From contig NZ_PNDS01000002.1 of the NCBI RefSeq assembly GCF_005886535.1, positions 1 through 53,702 of the forward strand: 53,702 nt of DNA, given 5' to 3'. The DNA comes from Pseudoalteromonas sp. S2755. GTDB taxonomy: Bacteria > Pseudomonadota > Gammaproteobacteria > Enterobacterales > Alteromonadaceae. Of the stretch, positions 9,807 through 19,538 are shown in pieces. A program made the position numbers and the translations under genes. Position 1 is the stretch's first letter; every line of letters starts with the position of its first letter. Below the pieces are notes generated by a model. It saw nothing but the letters and a program-made list of their open reading frames with translations. It had not been told where the DNA came from and ran no database searches.

Positions 9807-10352
9807 ATGAATACACGGAAAATAGAAATTTTAGTTGGGTTGTTCGTGGCATTGGGCATTGCTGCATTTGTTATGTTGGCGCTAAAGGTAGCTAATTCAG
9901 GCTTAAGCGGCAATGGTGAAACTTATACTTTGCATGCTAAGTTCGAAAATATAGGTTCGTTGAAAACCCGCGCCCCAATTAAGGTGGGTGGGGTTGTGAT
10001 TGGTCGTGTTGATGGAATTCACATCCATCCACAAGAGTTCGTGCCGGTAGTTTCAATGAGTTTAGATAGAAACTATGAGTGTCAGTTTTCCGATACGTCG
10101 TCGGTTTCGATTTTGACTTCGGGCATTTTGGGAGAGCAATACTTAGGTATTTCTCCCGTTATTGCTGCTGAATCTGCGAAGCAAAAATGCCTTGGTCAGG
10201 AGGTAACGAGTGAAGATAGCGTTGATCTTGAGTCTCTTTTTGGTGTGGAAACAAAAGCGCTAAAAGACGGTGACATGATCACAGATACAAAATCGGCACT
10301 GGTATTAGAAGAACTAATTGGTCAGTTCCTATTTAATCAAGGGAGCGAGTAA
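9807..10352 (+). CDS. mlaD: Phospholipid transport substrate-binding protein MlaD
   Basis: MCE-domain protein anchored in the inner membrane by one N-terminal helix (about residues 7-27). Homologues form a hexameric ring with a hydrophobic pore above MlaE. The MCE domain covers about residues 39-120 and includes the GSLKTRAPIKVGGVVIGRV segment. The tail is short, so this is a single-MCE protein of 181 residues. It lies between mlaE and mlaC in the standard operon. Confidence 0.95.
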   Translation: MNTRKIEILVGLFVALGIAAFVMLALKVANSGLSGNGETYTLHAKFENIGSLKTRAPIKVGGVVIGRVDGIHIHPQEFVPVVSMSLDRNYECQFSDTSSVSILTSGILGEQYLGISPVIAAESAKQKCLGQEVTSEDSVDLESLFGVETKALKDGDMITDTKSALVLEELIGQFLFNQGSE

Positions 10353-10354
10353 AT

Positions 10355-11041
10355 ATGTTAAAAAACATCTATGCGAAATGTCTGGTGTTGTTTGTAGCAT
10401 TGATGGCTACCGCATTGCTACAGGCGAAAGAAGTGGATTCAAGCGATCCATACAAAATGGTAGAGCAAGTTGCGGCACAAACCTTTCAGCGTGTTACGAA
10501 AGAGCAAAACATCATTGAAAAAGACAAAGAGCACCTACGCGTTATCGTGGAAAAAGAACTCTTGCCTTACATCGATTACAAATATGCTGCGTATCGTGTA
10601 TTAGGTTCTTATATTCAAACGGTTCGCAACATTGAAAGTAAAGAGGAGAAAGCTGCTGCTGTCGAGCATATTAGAGAGTTTATTGAGGTATTCAAAAATT
10701 ACTTGGTAGCGACTTATGCTGGTGTGTTTACTCAATATAAAGATCAGAAAGTAGAGTTTGGTGAGCACCGCCCATTTGAGAACGAGGGTGTGGTGGTGGT
10801 TAAGACCAAAATTGTAGAGCCTGGAAAGCCAGATATCAAAATTGATTTTAAAGTGAGACGTGGTCAAGACGGCGATTGGCGAGCTTTTGACATGATGGCG
10901 GAAGGCATTAGTTTACTCGATGCCAAACAATCGGAACTACATGGTATTTTGCGCCAGCAAGGTATTGAACATGTGATCCAACTGTTAGATAAAAAGAGCA
11001 AGCTTCCGGTGCAATTTAGAGGGGATGATGGTGACGCCTAG
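10355..11041 (+). CDS. mlaC: Phospholipid-binding periplasmic protein MlaC
   Basis: Soluble periplasmic shuttle that carries phospholipid between the outer-membrane MlaA complex and MlaD. An N-terminal signal peptide of about 23 residues is followed by a Tol-Tol/MlaC domain rich in charged helices, with the RVLGSY and FKVRRGQDGDWRAFDM segments. It has 228 residues. The gene begins two bases after mlaD and overlaps the start of mlaB. Confidence 0.93.
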   Translation: MLKNIYAKCLVLFVALMATALLQAKEVDSSDPYKMVEQVAAQTFQRVTKEQNIIEKDKEHLRVIVEKELLPYIDYKYAAYRVLGSYIQTVRNIESKEEKAAAVEHIREFIEVFKNYLVATYAGVFTQYKDQKVEFGEHRPFENEGVVVVKTKIVEPGKPDIKIDFKVRRGQDGDWRAFDMMAEGISLLDAKQSELHGILRQQGIEHVIQLLDKKSKLPVQFRGDDGDA

Positions 11042-11333
11042 TATTTCATTCACCGAAAGTAAAGGTGAAATCGTGTTAACTGGTGAACTTACGAGAGCGA
11101 GTTTACCAAGCGCACTGAAACAGTCGACCATCGTTCAAGTGTTGAAAAATGCACAATCAACCGTCTATTTTAACCTTTCTGAGGTGACAAGGGTTGACAC
11201 CGCGGGCTTAGCTTGGTTAATTCACTCTTTAGGTCAATTGAAACAGCGCGACATTCGTCTCGAGCTGAAAAATACACCTGAACAACTGCAAAATTTAATG
11301 GAGTTGGGACAGGTGACAACCCTATTTGAGTGA
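11025..11333 (+). CDS. mlaB: STAS-domain protein MlaB
   Basis: Cytoplasmic STAS-domain subunit that stabilises MlaF in the Mla transporter. It has 102 residues with the STAS core FNLSEVTRVDTAGLAWLI; the Asp-Thr-Ala-Gly turn is typical. The gene overlaps mlaC by 17 bases. Start choice is uncertain: ATG 11025, ATG 11028 and GTG 11031 are all in frame behind GAGGGG, and GTG 11031 has the best spacing. Confidence 0.88.
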   Translation: MMVTPSISFTESKGEIVLTGELTRASLPSALKQSTIVQVLKNAQSTVYFNLSEVTRVDTAGLAWLIHSLGQLKQRDIRLELKNTPEQLQNLMELGQVTTLFE

Positions 11334-11338
11334 GTCTA

Positions 11339-11596
11339 ATGGAAACAAATCAAGTCGAAACTTTATTGAGAGATACACTATCGCTTGACGAGATAATCGT
11401 CAAAGCTAATGGTAGTCACTATGAAGTCATTGCTGTTGGAACATGTTTTGACGGATTAAGAAGGCTGAAAAGAGAACAGCTGATCTATGGCCCACTGATG
11501 GATACTATTAAAGACGGCACTATGCATGCTGTTAGTATTCGTGCATTCACACCAGATGAATGGCAAAAAGAGCGCAAATTTATTCTTCCACAATAA
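11339..11596 (+). CDS. ibaG: BolA-family protein IbaG
   Basis: Small BolA/IbaA-type protein that binds monothiol glutaredoxin and an iron-sulfur cluster; it lies between mla and murA in many gammaproteobacteria. The core reads GSHYEVIAVGTCFDGLRR, then YGPLMDTIKDGTMHAVSIRAFTP broken by the usual loop. ATG 11339 fits the family N-terminus (METNQVETLL). A GTG nine bases upstream is less likely. It has 85 residues. Confidence 0.92.
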   Translation: METNQVETLLRDTLSLDEIIVKANGSHYEVIAVGTCFDGLRRLKREQLIYGPLMDTIKDGTMHAVSIRAFTPDEWQKERKFILPQ

Positions 11597-12868
<1,272 letters not shown>

Positions 12869-12892
12869 GCTTAATGTTCCGAATAAAAAACG

Positions 12893-12918
12893 AAAAAGCG
12901 TCCTGAGGGACGCTTTTT
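12893..12918. terminator. Bidirectional terminator murA/degS
   Basis: An 11-base-pair stem (AAAAAGCGTCC / GGACGCTTTTT) with a 4-base loop lies between the convergent murA and degS stops. A runs on the left and T runs on the right let it serve both strands. Confidence 0.9.
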
Positions 12919-12933
12919 GCTTAATCTTTTTGC

Positions 12934-14013
12934 CTAATATAACCCTGTTTCGAGTTCAGCGACTTCCACCGTAATGGTGAGGCGCTGACCACCTCTGAGT
13001 ACTTCAAACTCGAGTTTAGTGCCAGGCGCGGTATTGCCAATTGTCTTTAATGTCCTTTGCGGATTAGTCACAGGCTCTTCACCTACTTTAACCACAATAT
13101 CGTGCTCTTTCATGCCTGCTTGCCATGCGGGGCCTAGCGGGTCTAATTCGCTCACCGCAAGGCCGACAATTGGTGTGTAGAGATCTGTTACGCTTTTACC
13201 TGTGTTATCAACTGGCGTGCCTCTAAAGCCGAGATAGCCTCGGATCACTCTGCCATCCATAATGAGTTTATGCATGACGTCCAGTGCAAGATCATAAGGG
13301 ATCGCAAAAGAGATACCTTGGATATCAATATTCAAACGCGTGCGAAACTGTGCTGAGGTAATGCCAACAAGCGCGCCATTTGAATTGACAACGGCACCAC
13401 CCGAGTTACCAACATTAATTGCCGCATCCATTTGCAGCAAATTATTGAACTGGCTTTCAGTGAGTGTCTGTTTTCCTGTTGCACTGATAATACCTTGCGT
13501 AATGGTTTGTCCAATGTTCAGTGGGTTACCAATTGCGAGCACCACATCACCGACACGCGGTGAGTAGTCATTATCGATAGGAATGACAGGCAAATTCTCA
13601 GCTGGAATTTTTAATAAAGCTAAGTCCGTAATGGTATCAAAGCCTATCAGCTGTGTATCGCTATACTGGCGGCCATCAGGAAGAAGCACAATGATTTGAT
13701 CGGCATTATTCACCACATGATAGTTTGTCAGTATGTAACCATCTCGGCTCATAATAACGCCAGAGCCAAGTTCTCTAACCGTGCTTTGACGCTGATATCT
13801 CGGCTGACTGCTAAAGCCCTCGGAAAAAATTGTAACGACCGCTGGAGCCGTTTTTTCTACAGCATCAGCAAAACTCATATGATGGGCCTGAATATGTGGG
13901 GCCTCAAGTTTTGGTAAGTTATCCCTCAGCTCAGGATTAAACCAAATGATGATAAAAGCGATCCCTAGTCCGGCAAGCAGCGGTGGAAAAATGAATTTAA
14001 TTAATTTGAACAC
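12934..14013 (-). CDS. degS: Membrane-anchored serine protease DegS
   Basis: Trypsin-like periplasmic protease that senses misfolded outer-membrane proteins and starts cleavage of anti-sigma-E RseA. One N-terminal transmembrane anchor (about residues 7-25) is present. The catalytic triad is His in LTNYHVVNNAD, Asp in TITDLALLKI and Ser in NVGNSGGAVV. A single C-terminal PDZ domain follows. The 359-residue length and single PDZ separate it from DegQ, which is encoded just upstream on the same strand. Confidence 0.95.
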   Translation of the reverse strand: MFKLIKFIFPPLLAGLGIAFIIIWFNPELRDNLPKLEAPHIQAHHMSFADAVEKTAPAVVTIFSEGFSSQPRYQRQSTVRELGSGVIMSRDGYILTNYHVVNNADQIIVLLPDGRQYSDTQLIGFDTITDLALLKIPAENLPVIPIDNDYSPRVGDVVLAIGNPLNIGQTITQGIISATGKQTLTESQFNNLLQMDAAINVGNSGGAVVNSNGALVGITSAQFRTRLNIDIQGISFAIPYDLALDVMHKLIMDGRVIRGYLGFRGTPVDNTGKSVTDLYTPIVGLAVSELDPLGPAWQAGMKEHDIVVKVGEEPVTNPQRTLKTIGNTAPGTKLEFEVLRGGQRLTITVEVAELETGLY

Positions 14014-14057
14014 AAGAGCTTATATTTATCGTTATCTAATACTGCTAATAATGACAC

Positions 14058-14089
14058 AAAAAAAAACACAGCGACAAGTTTCGCTGTGT
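14058..14089 (-). terminator. Terminator after degQ
   Basis: A 9-base-pair stem (ACACAGCGA / TCGCTGTGT) is followed, in the minus-strand sense, by a run of U encoded by the A tract at 14058-14066. It separates degQ from degS. Confidence 0.8.
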
Positions 14090-14115
14090 TTCATTTTTAA
14101 TATTTGTCGATCTGG

Positions 14116-15468
14116 TTACTGAATAAGGTAGAAAACCGTCTCCCGATCGCGTTTAATCCCAAGTACTATATTGCCTTTAATACCATTAATTAGCTTAGAC
14201 ATTTCTTTAACGCTAGTGACGCGTTTTCGATTCACTTGCATGATCACATCGCCCTCTTCAAGTCCAACACGTGCTGCTGGTGAGCGAGGCTCTATGGATG
14301 TGATAACGACACCTTCATTGCCATTGCGCTCGCCACTCTCAAGTACCGCGCCTCGTAAGTTTGGATGTACATCCTCAGCGTTAGCCTGCTCTTCTTGCTT
14401 ACCACCAAGCTCTACGTCGATAAACTTAGTTTTGCCATCACGGTAGACACCAAGTCGTACCTCACGACCTTCACCCATCGTAGCTACTTTACCGTGGAGT
14501 TCATTGAAGCTTTCAATGTCGTCGCCGTTTAGGCTGACAATGACATCATTGGCTTTCAGACCCGCTTTGTCTGCTGCTGAATCTTCCACCACGCGCATGA
14601 CATAAGCACCGCGTTTAACATCAAAGCCTTGTGCTTTAGCCAGACCTGCATCTAAGGTACGACCCAAAATACCTAATGAACCACGACGAACTTCTCCGTA
14701 CTCAACAATTTGGTCCACTAGGTTTTTCATCATGTTTGACGGAATAGCAAAGCCGATCCCGACGTTACCGCCTGACGCGCCTAAAATAGCAGTGTTGATA
14801 CCAATGAGTTCGCCGTTTAAGTTAACTAATGCACCACCTGAGTTACCTTGATTGATTGCTGCATCTGTTTGGATAAAGTCTTCATAGCCTTCGATATTTA
14901 AGCCGCTACGGCCTAGTGCGCTGATTATTCCTGAGGTGACTGTATGACTTAATCCAAATGGGTTACCAATAGCAACGGAAAAATCACCCACTCTCAACTT
15001 GTCTGAATTAGCGAGTTTTATTTCTGTTAGGTCTTCGCCATCGATTTGTAGCAATGCGATATCAGATTCGGCGTCGCTACCGATTAATTTAGCCTCAAAC
15101 TCTCTGCCATCCTTTAAAGTGACAAGCATTTCGTCTGCATCATCAATAACGTGATTGTTTGTAACGACATAGCCTTTATCTGCATCGATGATGACACCTG
15201 AGCCGAGGCCACTAAAAGGGCGCTTTTGACTACGTGGCTGCGGTTGTCCAAAGAAAAAATCGAAAGGGTCGACGCGGCGACGCACTTCTTTAGCGCCTTT
15301 TACTTGGATACTAACAACGCCGGGGGCTACTTTTTCTAGCATGGGCGCTAGCGTTGGCAGTTGCTGGCCGTCTACGGCAACAGGAAGTTTGGCCATGCTT
15401 TGCTGCGGTAACAGCAATAAGCTAGAAGAAAGTAAAGCGGCCGATAACAAAGATAGTTTAAATTTCAT
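14116..15468 (-). CDS. degQ: Periplasmic serine protease/chaperone DegQ (DegP family)
   Basis: HtrA-family endopeptidase that degrades damaged envelope proteins. A signal peptide of about 26 residues is visible. The triad is His in VTNNHVIDDADE, Asp in AESDIALLQI and Ser in NQGNSGGALV. Two PDZ domains follow, giving 450 residues. The short LA loop (PQPRSQKRPFS) and pairing with degS favour DegQ over DegP. The leader upstream holds a 10-base-pair hairpin. Confidence 0.93.
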   Translation of the reverse strand: MKFKLSLLSAALLSSSLLLLPQQSMAKLPVAVDGQQLPTLAPMLEKVAPGVVSIQVKGAKEVRRRVDPFDFFFGQPQPRSQKRPFSGLGSGVIIDADKGYVVTNNHVIDDADEMLVTLKDGREFEAKLIGSDAESDIALLQIDGEDLTEIKLANSDKLRVGDFSVAIGNPFGLSHTVTSGIISALGRSGLNIEGYEDFIQTDAAINQGNSGGALVNLNGELIGINTAILGASGGNVGIGFAIPSNMMKNLVDQIVEYGEVRRGSLGILGRTLDAGLAKAQGFDVKRGAYVMRVVEDSAADKAGLKANDVIVSLNGDDIESFNELHGKVATMGEGREVRLGVYRDGKTKFIDVELGGKQEEQANAEDVHPNLRGAVLESGERNGNEGVVITSIEPRSPAARVGLEEGDVIMQVNRKRVTSVKEMSKLINGIKGNIVLGIKRDRETVFYLIQ

Positions 15469-15506
15469 AGTCGTGAAGTACTCCGCTATTAGCGTTAATA
15501 TAGGTC

Positions 15507-15533
15507 ATAAGAGGCTGATAACTAGCCTCTTAT
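15507..15533 (-). promoter_or_regulatory. Hairpin in the degQ leader
   Basis: A perfect 10-base-pair inverted repeat (ATAAGAGGCT / AGCCTCTTAT) with a 7-base loop lies between zapG and degQ. No U tract follows in the minus direction, so it is more likely a leader structure or protein site than a simple terminator. Confidence 0.45.
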
Positions 15534-15583
15534 TAGTAATCAATAACTCCTTTTAAAGACTATGGGGTCGACAAAAAGTTTCA

Positions 15584-16039
15584 TCAAGAGGCTTTAATTT
15601 GCTCACTTTCTTTTTTTTGACCAGAAAACAACCCAGTTTCACCCTCTGCATAATCACTTGGTGGCGCCTCAAAGCTTGGATCTTGCTTACGTCTTCTCTC
15701 TGGACGTGCTTGAAGAGAAGCTTGTAGCTGTTCTGTGGTCTCTTTCGAGAAAAAAGGATCAGCAGGATGAGATGGACGCTCCTGCGTAAGTAGCTGATTC
15801 GTTTCTTCCACGTGGGTAAGCAACTGCTGATAGCTATCTTGCATTTTATTTACCAGCTTTTTGGTGCTAGCCAGGTGATCTGATACGTCTTGACGATATT
15901 GCTCAAGGTCGTGTTTAGCTTGCTGTGCTTGCACTTCCAGTTCGTCGTGTTTGAACTGCTTTTTCGTTACAAAGCCACCTAAAAAGAATGCAGCAATGGC
16001 AACAATGATCAGTAATCCAAGCCAGGTAACGGTAGTCAT
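15584..16039 (-). CDS. zapG: Cell-division-associated protein ZapG/YhcB (DUF1043)
   Basis: Inner-membrane protein linked in E. coli to envelope synthesis and division. One N-terminal transmembrane helix (about residues 4-22, WLGLLIIVAIAAFFLGGFV) is followed by a long charged coiled coil (about 30-90) and a disordered tail. It has 151 residues. It lies upstream of degQ and is divergent from zapE, a gene order typical of gammaproteobacteria. Confidence 0.88.
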   Translation of the reverse strand: MTTVTWLGLLIIVAIAAFFLGGFVTKKQFKHDELEVQAQQAKHDLEQYRQDVSDHLASTKKLVNKMQDSYQQLLTHVEETNQLLTQERPSHPADPFFSKETTEQLQASLQARPERRRKQDPSFEAPPSDYAEGETGLFSGQKKESEQIKAS

Positions 16040-16162
16040 AGGTTTCTCCCTGTGTGCCTCAACGGCAAATAAAATTAAAACTCTGTTAGAGTTAAATATA
16101 CGCTGTGAATACAGTCGTGTTAATATAACCTACAAACAAATCGTAAAAAAATATTTAAGTCG

Positions 16163-17251
16163 ATGACGCCTTGGGAAAAATATCAGCAAGACCTACAACG
16201 TGATGATTTTCAATATGACAGTGCGCAAGAAAATGCCGTAAAGCATTTACAGCGACTGTATGACGACCTTGTCAATCAGCCACCAGTTAAACAAAGTTTC
16301 TTCTCACGCTTGTTTGGCAAAGTTGAGCAACCAAAAGTGAAGGGTTTATACTTTTGGGGGGGAGTAGGGCGTGGAAAAACTTATTTAGTTGATACTTTCT
16401 ACGATGCGTTGCCGATGGAGCGCAAAATGCGGGTGCATTTTCACCGCTTTATGCATCGTGTTCACGCAGAATTGAAAAAGCTCAAAGACGTAAAAAATCC
16501 GCTGGAAAGCATAGCCGACACTTTTAAATCAGAAACTGATCTTATTTGTTTTGATGAGTTTTTTGTCCAAGACATCACCGATGCCATGCTACTTGGTGGA
16601 TTAATGCAGGCGCTGTTTGAACGTGGAATAGTATTGGTAGCGACTTCTAATATAATCCCCGATGAACTGTACCGAAATGGGCTGCAGCGAGCTCGATTTT
16701 TACCTGCCATTGAGTTGGTAAAGGCCAATACAGAGGTTGTTAATGTAGACTCGGGTATTGACTATCGTTTACGTACTTTGGAACAAGCGGAAATTTTTCA
16801 CAGTCCGCTTGATAAGCAAGCTGATGAAAACTTATTCGATTATTTTAACAAATTGTCTCCAGAGCCGGGTACCGCTGGCCAAGCAATTGAGATTGAAGGC
16901 CGGATGATCCAAACTCGAATGGTGTCTGACTGTATCGTTATGTTTGATTTCCCTGCACTATGTGAAACCGCTCGTTCGCAAGTGGATTACATGGAAATCA
17001 GCCGGTTATATAACACCGTTATCTTGTCTAATGTGAAGCAAATGGGCCAGCAAAACGATGATGCTGCAAGACGTTTTATAGCGCTTGTGGATGAATTTTA
17101 CGAGCGAAATGTGACGCTTATCATCTCGGCGGCGGCGCCTATTACTGAACTTTATACCGATGGCACACTGAATTTTGAGTTCAAACGTTGCATAAGCCGT
17201 TTGCAAGAAATGCAGTCCCATGAATACTTAGCAAGAGAGCATTTAGCCTAA
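16163..17251 (+). CDS. zapE: Cell division protein ZapE (AFG1-like ATPase)
   Basis: AFG1-family P-loop ATPase that in E. coli acts on the Z ring under low oxygen or heat. Walker A is in GLYFWGGVGRGKTYLVD, Walker B in LICFDEFFVQDITDAM, and the sensor region is VLVATSNIIPDELY. It has 362 residues, normal length. It is divergent from zapG and precedes the rplM-rpsI operon. Confidence 0.93.
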   Translation: MTPWEKYQQDLQRDDFQYDSAQENAVKHLQRLYDDLVNQPPVKQSFFSRLFGKVEQPKVKGLYFWGGVGRGKTYLVDTFYDALPMERKMRVHFHRFMHRVHAELKKLKDVKNPLESIADTFKSETDLICFDEFFVQDITDAMLLGGLMQALFERGIVLVATSNIIPDELYRNGLQRARFLPAIELVKANTEVVNVDSGIDYRLRTLEQAEIFHSPLDKQADENLFDYFNKLSPEPGTAGQAIEIEGRMIQTRMVSDCIVMFDFPALCETARSQVDYMEISRLYNTVILSNVKQMGQQNDDAARRFIALVDEFYERNVTLIISAAAPITELYTDGTLNFEFKRCISRLQEMQSHEYLAREHLA

Positions 17252-17604
17252 CGGCAATTACTTTTTTGTTAAGAGGGCTTGTTCGGTGGGGGGGTTGTAA
17301 ACATCCTATTTGAACGAGCTCTTGTCGCGTACACGTCGTCACTTCGCTGGATTTTTTGCCTTTTCTATTTTTTTCGAAATTCTTCAGATTTTCTTGTAGA
17401 AAAAAGCACCAAGCGCTGGTTTTCACCCAGAAGGCTTGCTATAATCCGCGGCCTGCCACGTTGCGTTCTATTGCCCTCGTCGGCTTAGCCACTGACTTGA
17501 GCGGCATAAAAGTCTTAAACTCGAAGGGGTTAAAGCAAATACAAGTAGAGCGGTAGTCCAAGGACTGCCTGTGGTTTTAAAATTGAAAACTTTGGATTTT
17601 TATA
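17252..17604 (+). promoter_or_regulatory. rplM-rpsI promoter and leader region
   Basis: Intergenic region without a credible gene. A TATAAT box is at 17440-17445 with GC-rich sequence just downstream, as at growth-rate-controlled promoters; the -35 is weak. The long leader contains a hairpin at 17552-17569 (GGTAGTCC / GGACTGCC with one G-T pair) close to rplM. This is a candidate site for autogenous control by L13, which is inferred and not shown. Confidence 0.5.
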
Positions 17605-18033
17605 ATGAAAACGTTTGTTGCTAAACCAGAAACTGTAAAACGTGACTGGTACGTAGTTGACGCTGAAGGTAAAACTTTAGGTCGCATCGCTACTGAAATC
17701 GCTCGTCGCCTTCGCGGTAAGCACAAAGCTGAGTATACTCCACACGTTGACACTGGTGATTACATCATCGTAATCAACGCTGAGAAAGTTACTGTAACTG
17801 GTAATAAAACTCAGGACAAAATGTACTATGCTCACTCTGGTTACCCAGGTGGCCTTAAGTCTATCAACTTTGAGAAACTTCAAGCTAAAAAGCCTGAAAT
17901 GATCATCGAGAAAGCGGTTAAAGGCATGTTACCTCGCGGTCCTCTAGGTCGTGAAATGTTCCGTAAACTTAAAGTTTACGCTGGTAACGAGCACAACCAC
18001 GCTGCACAGCAGCCTCAGGTTCTAGACATTTAA
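17605..18033 (+). CDS. rplM: 50S ribosomal protein L13
   Basis: Early-assembly large-subunit protein of 142 residues. It begins with [20 protein letters not shown] and carries the [20 protein letters not shown] segment. It is followed 11 bases later by rpsI, the standard pair. Codon use is strongly biased toward a few codons, as expected for a highly expressed gene. Confidence 0.98.
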   Translation: MKTFVAKPETVKRDWYVVDAEGKTLGRIATEIARRLRGKHKAEYTPHVDTGDYIIVINAEKVTVTGNKTQDKMYYAHSGYPGGLKSINFEKLQAKKPEMIIEKAVKGMLPRGPLGREMFRKLKVYAGNEHNHAAQQPQVLDI

Positions 18034-18044
18034 GGAGCACTATC

Positions 18045-18434
18045 ATGGCAAATCAATACTACGGTACAGGTCGTCGTAAAAGTTCAAGTGCTCGCGTATT
18101 CCTACGCCCAGGCACTGGCAACATCGTAATCAATAAGCGCTCTTTAGAAGAGTTCTTCGGTCGTGAAACTTCTCGCATGGTTGTTCGTCAGCCTCTAGAG
18201 CTAGTTGAAATGACAGAAAAGTTTGATCTATACATCACTGTTGCAGGTGGTGGTACAACTGGTCAAGCGGGTGCTATCCGTCACGGTATCACACGTGCAC
18301 TAATGGAGTTTGACGAGTCTCTACGTCCAGCTCTACGTAAAGCTGGCTTTGTTACTCGCGATGCTCGTAAAGTTGAGCGTAAGAAAGTTGGTCTTAAGAA
18401 AGCACGTAAGAAGACACAGTTCTCTAAGCGTTAA
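18045..18434 (+). CDS. rpsI: 30S ribosomal protein S9
   Basis: Small-subunit protein of 129 residues ending in the conserved basic tail KKTQFSKR, whose last arginine contacts P-site tRNA. It starts [26 protein letters not shown] precedes the start, and a terminator follows at 18.46 kb. Confidence 0.98.
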   Translation: MANQYYGTGRRKSSSARVFLRPGTGNIVINKRSLEEFFGRETSRMVVRQPLELVEMTEKFDLYITVAGGGTTGQAGAIRHGITRALMEFDESLRPALRKAGFVTRDARKVERKKVGLKKARKKTQFSKR

Positions 18435-18455
18435 TTTATTACGTTTCAAGAATTC

Positions 18456-18486
18456 AAAAACCCAGCGTATGCTGGGTTTTTTGTTT
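18456..18486 (+). terminator. rpsI terminator
   Basis: A 9-base-pair stem AAACCCAGC / GCTGGGTTT with a 4-base loop is followed by a T run. Confidence 0.9.
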
Positions 18487-18947
18487 TTAGCATCTCCTAT
18501 GCATATCAATCTCTCGTATTTACGAAGTATCTAGTTCGTTTTATTCTGCGTATTTGCTCAAAAATATCGCGTCGAGTTAAAAAAGTTCAATAAATATAAT
18601 AATTAGTGCAATTCGAGCGGTAACTTGGCGGTTTTTTTTGCTACAATTGGCGGAGCAAGTAGAAAGACCTGAGATCCAGTCATGCGATTTGGTGCGTATC
18701 CTTAGTCGGGGGTTGATCTTAGTCAGTATATTGTTGTGTCAGACGCGATATCATGAATACGCGGTTTCATGCTCGAAGTAATCATAGATGATTATCTGCG
18801 GGTTTATTCGGGCATGGATCTGGAATAACCTTGTTTTAATCAAGGTATTTATTTATGATCGCGTCTATTTTGTAATTTCTTAAATTAACCTGCTGTAACT
18901 GATGTTCTCAATATAGCAAGTGTTGGGAATCAAGTGGAGATAAGTGG
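18487..18947 (+). promoter_or_regulatory. Upstream region of petABC
   Basis: About 460 bases without a gene. An extended -10 element TGCTACAAT is at 18639-18647, with no good -35, about 300 bases ahead of petA. This would give a long untranslated leader. I see several short inverted repeats, including CCTTG ... CAAGG near 18829-18845, but no named riboswitch or RNA family. Confidence 0.4.
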
Positions 18948-19538
18948 ATGAGCAATGCGCCTGTAGACAACAGCCGACGTCGCTTTTTAACTATCGCTAC
19001 CTCTGTTGTAGGTGGCGTTGGTGCGGTTGGAGCTGCTGTTCCTTTTATTGCGTCCTGGAATCCAAGTGAGCGAGCTAAATCTGCAGGTGCGCCTGTAGAA
19101 GTAGATATCAGCAAACTTGAGTCTGGACAACTTATTCGTGTTGAGTGGCGAGGCAAACCAGTTTGGATTGTTAATCGTACACCAAAAATGCTAGAACAAA
19201 TGAAGCAACACGAAGACCAACTTCGTGATCCTAACTCTGAAGAGCCACAACAGTTGGCGTCTGCGCAGAACGGTTTTCGTTCTAAGCGACCTGAGATCTT
19301 CGTCGCTGTTGGGATTTGTACTCACTTAGGATGTTCACCATCTTTCCTTAACGGAAGTTTTGGCGAAAAAGTAGAAGGCACTGATAGTGGTTTCTTCTGT
19401 CCTTGTCACGGTTCGAAGTTTGATATGGCGGGTCGCGTATTCCAAAACGTACCTGCACCTCTAAACTTAGAGATCCCACCGTATACCTTTATTGACGACA
19501 CTACTATTTTGGTAGGTGAAGAAGAAGGGGTTGCATAA
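18948..19538 (+). CDS. petA: Ubiquinol-cytochrome c reductase Rieske iron-sulfur subunit
   Basis: High-potential [2Fe-2S] subunit of the cytochrome bc1 complex. The twin-arginine-like N-terminus SRRRFLT precedes a hydrophobic anchor (about residues 15-38). Cluster ligands lie in CTHLGC and CPCHGS (boxes I and II), which also supply the disulfide. It has 196 residues. The stop overlaps the petB start, and the gene is first of petABC. Confidence 0.96.
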   Translation: MSNAPVDNSRRRFLTIATSVVGGVGAVGAAVPFIASWNPSERAKSAGAPVEVDISKLESGQLIRVEWRGKPVWIVNRTPKMLEQMKQHEDQLRDPNSEEPQQLASAQNGFRSKRPEIFVAVGICTHLGCSPSFLNGSFGEKVEGTDSGFFCPCHGSKFDMAGRVFQNVPAPLNLEIPPYTFIDDTTILVGEEEGVA

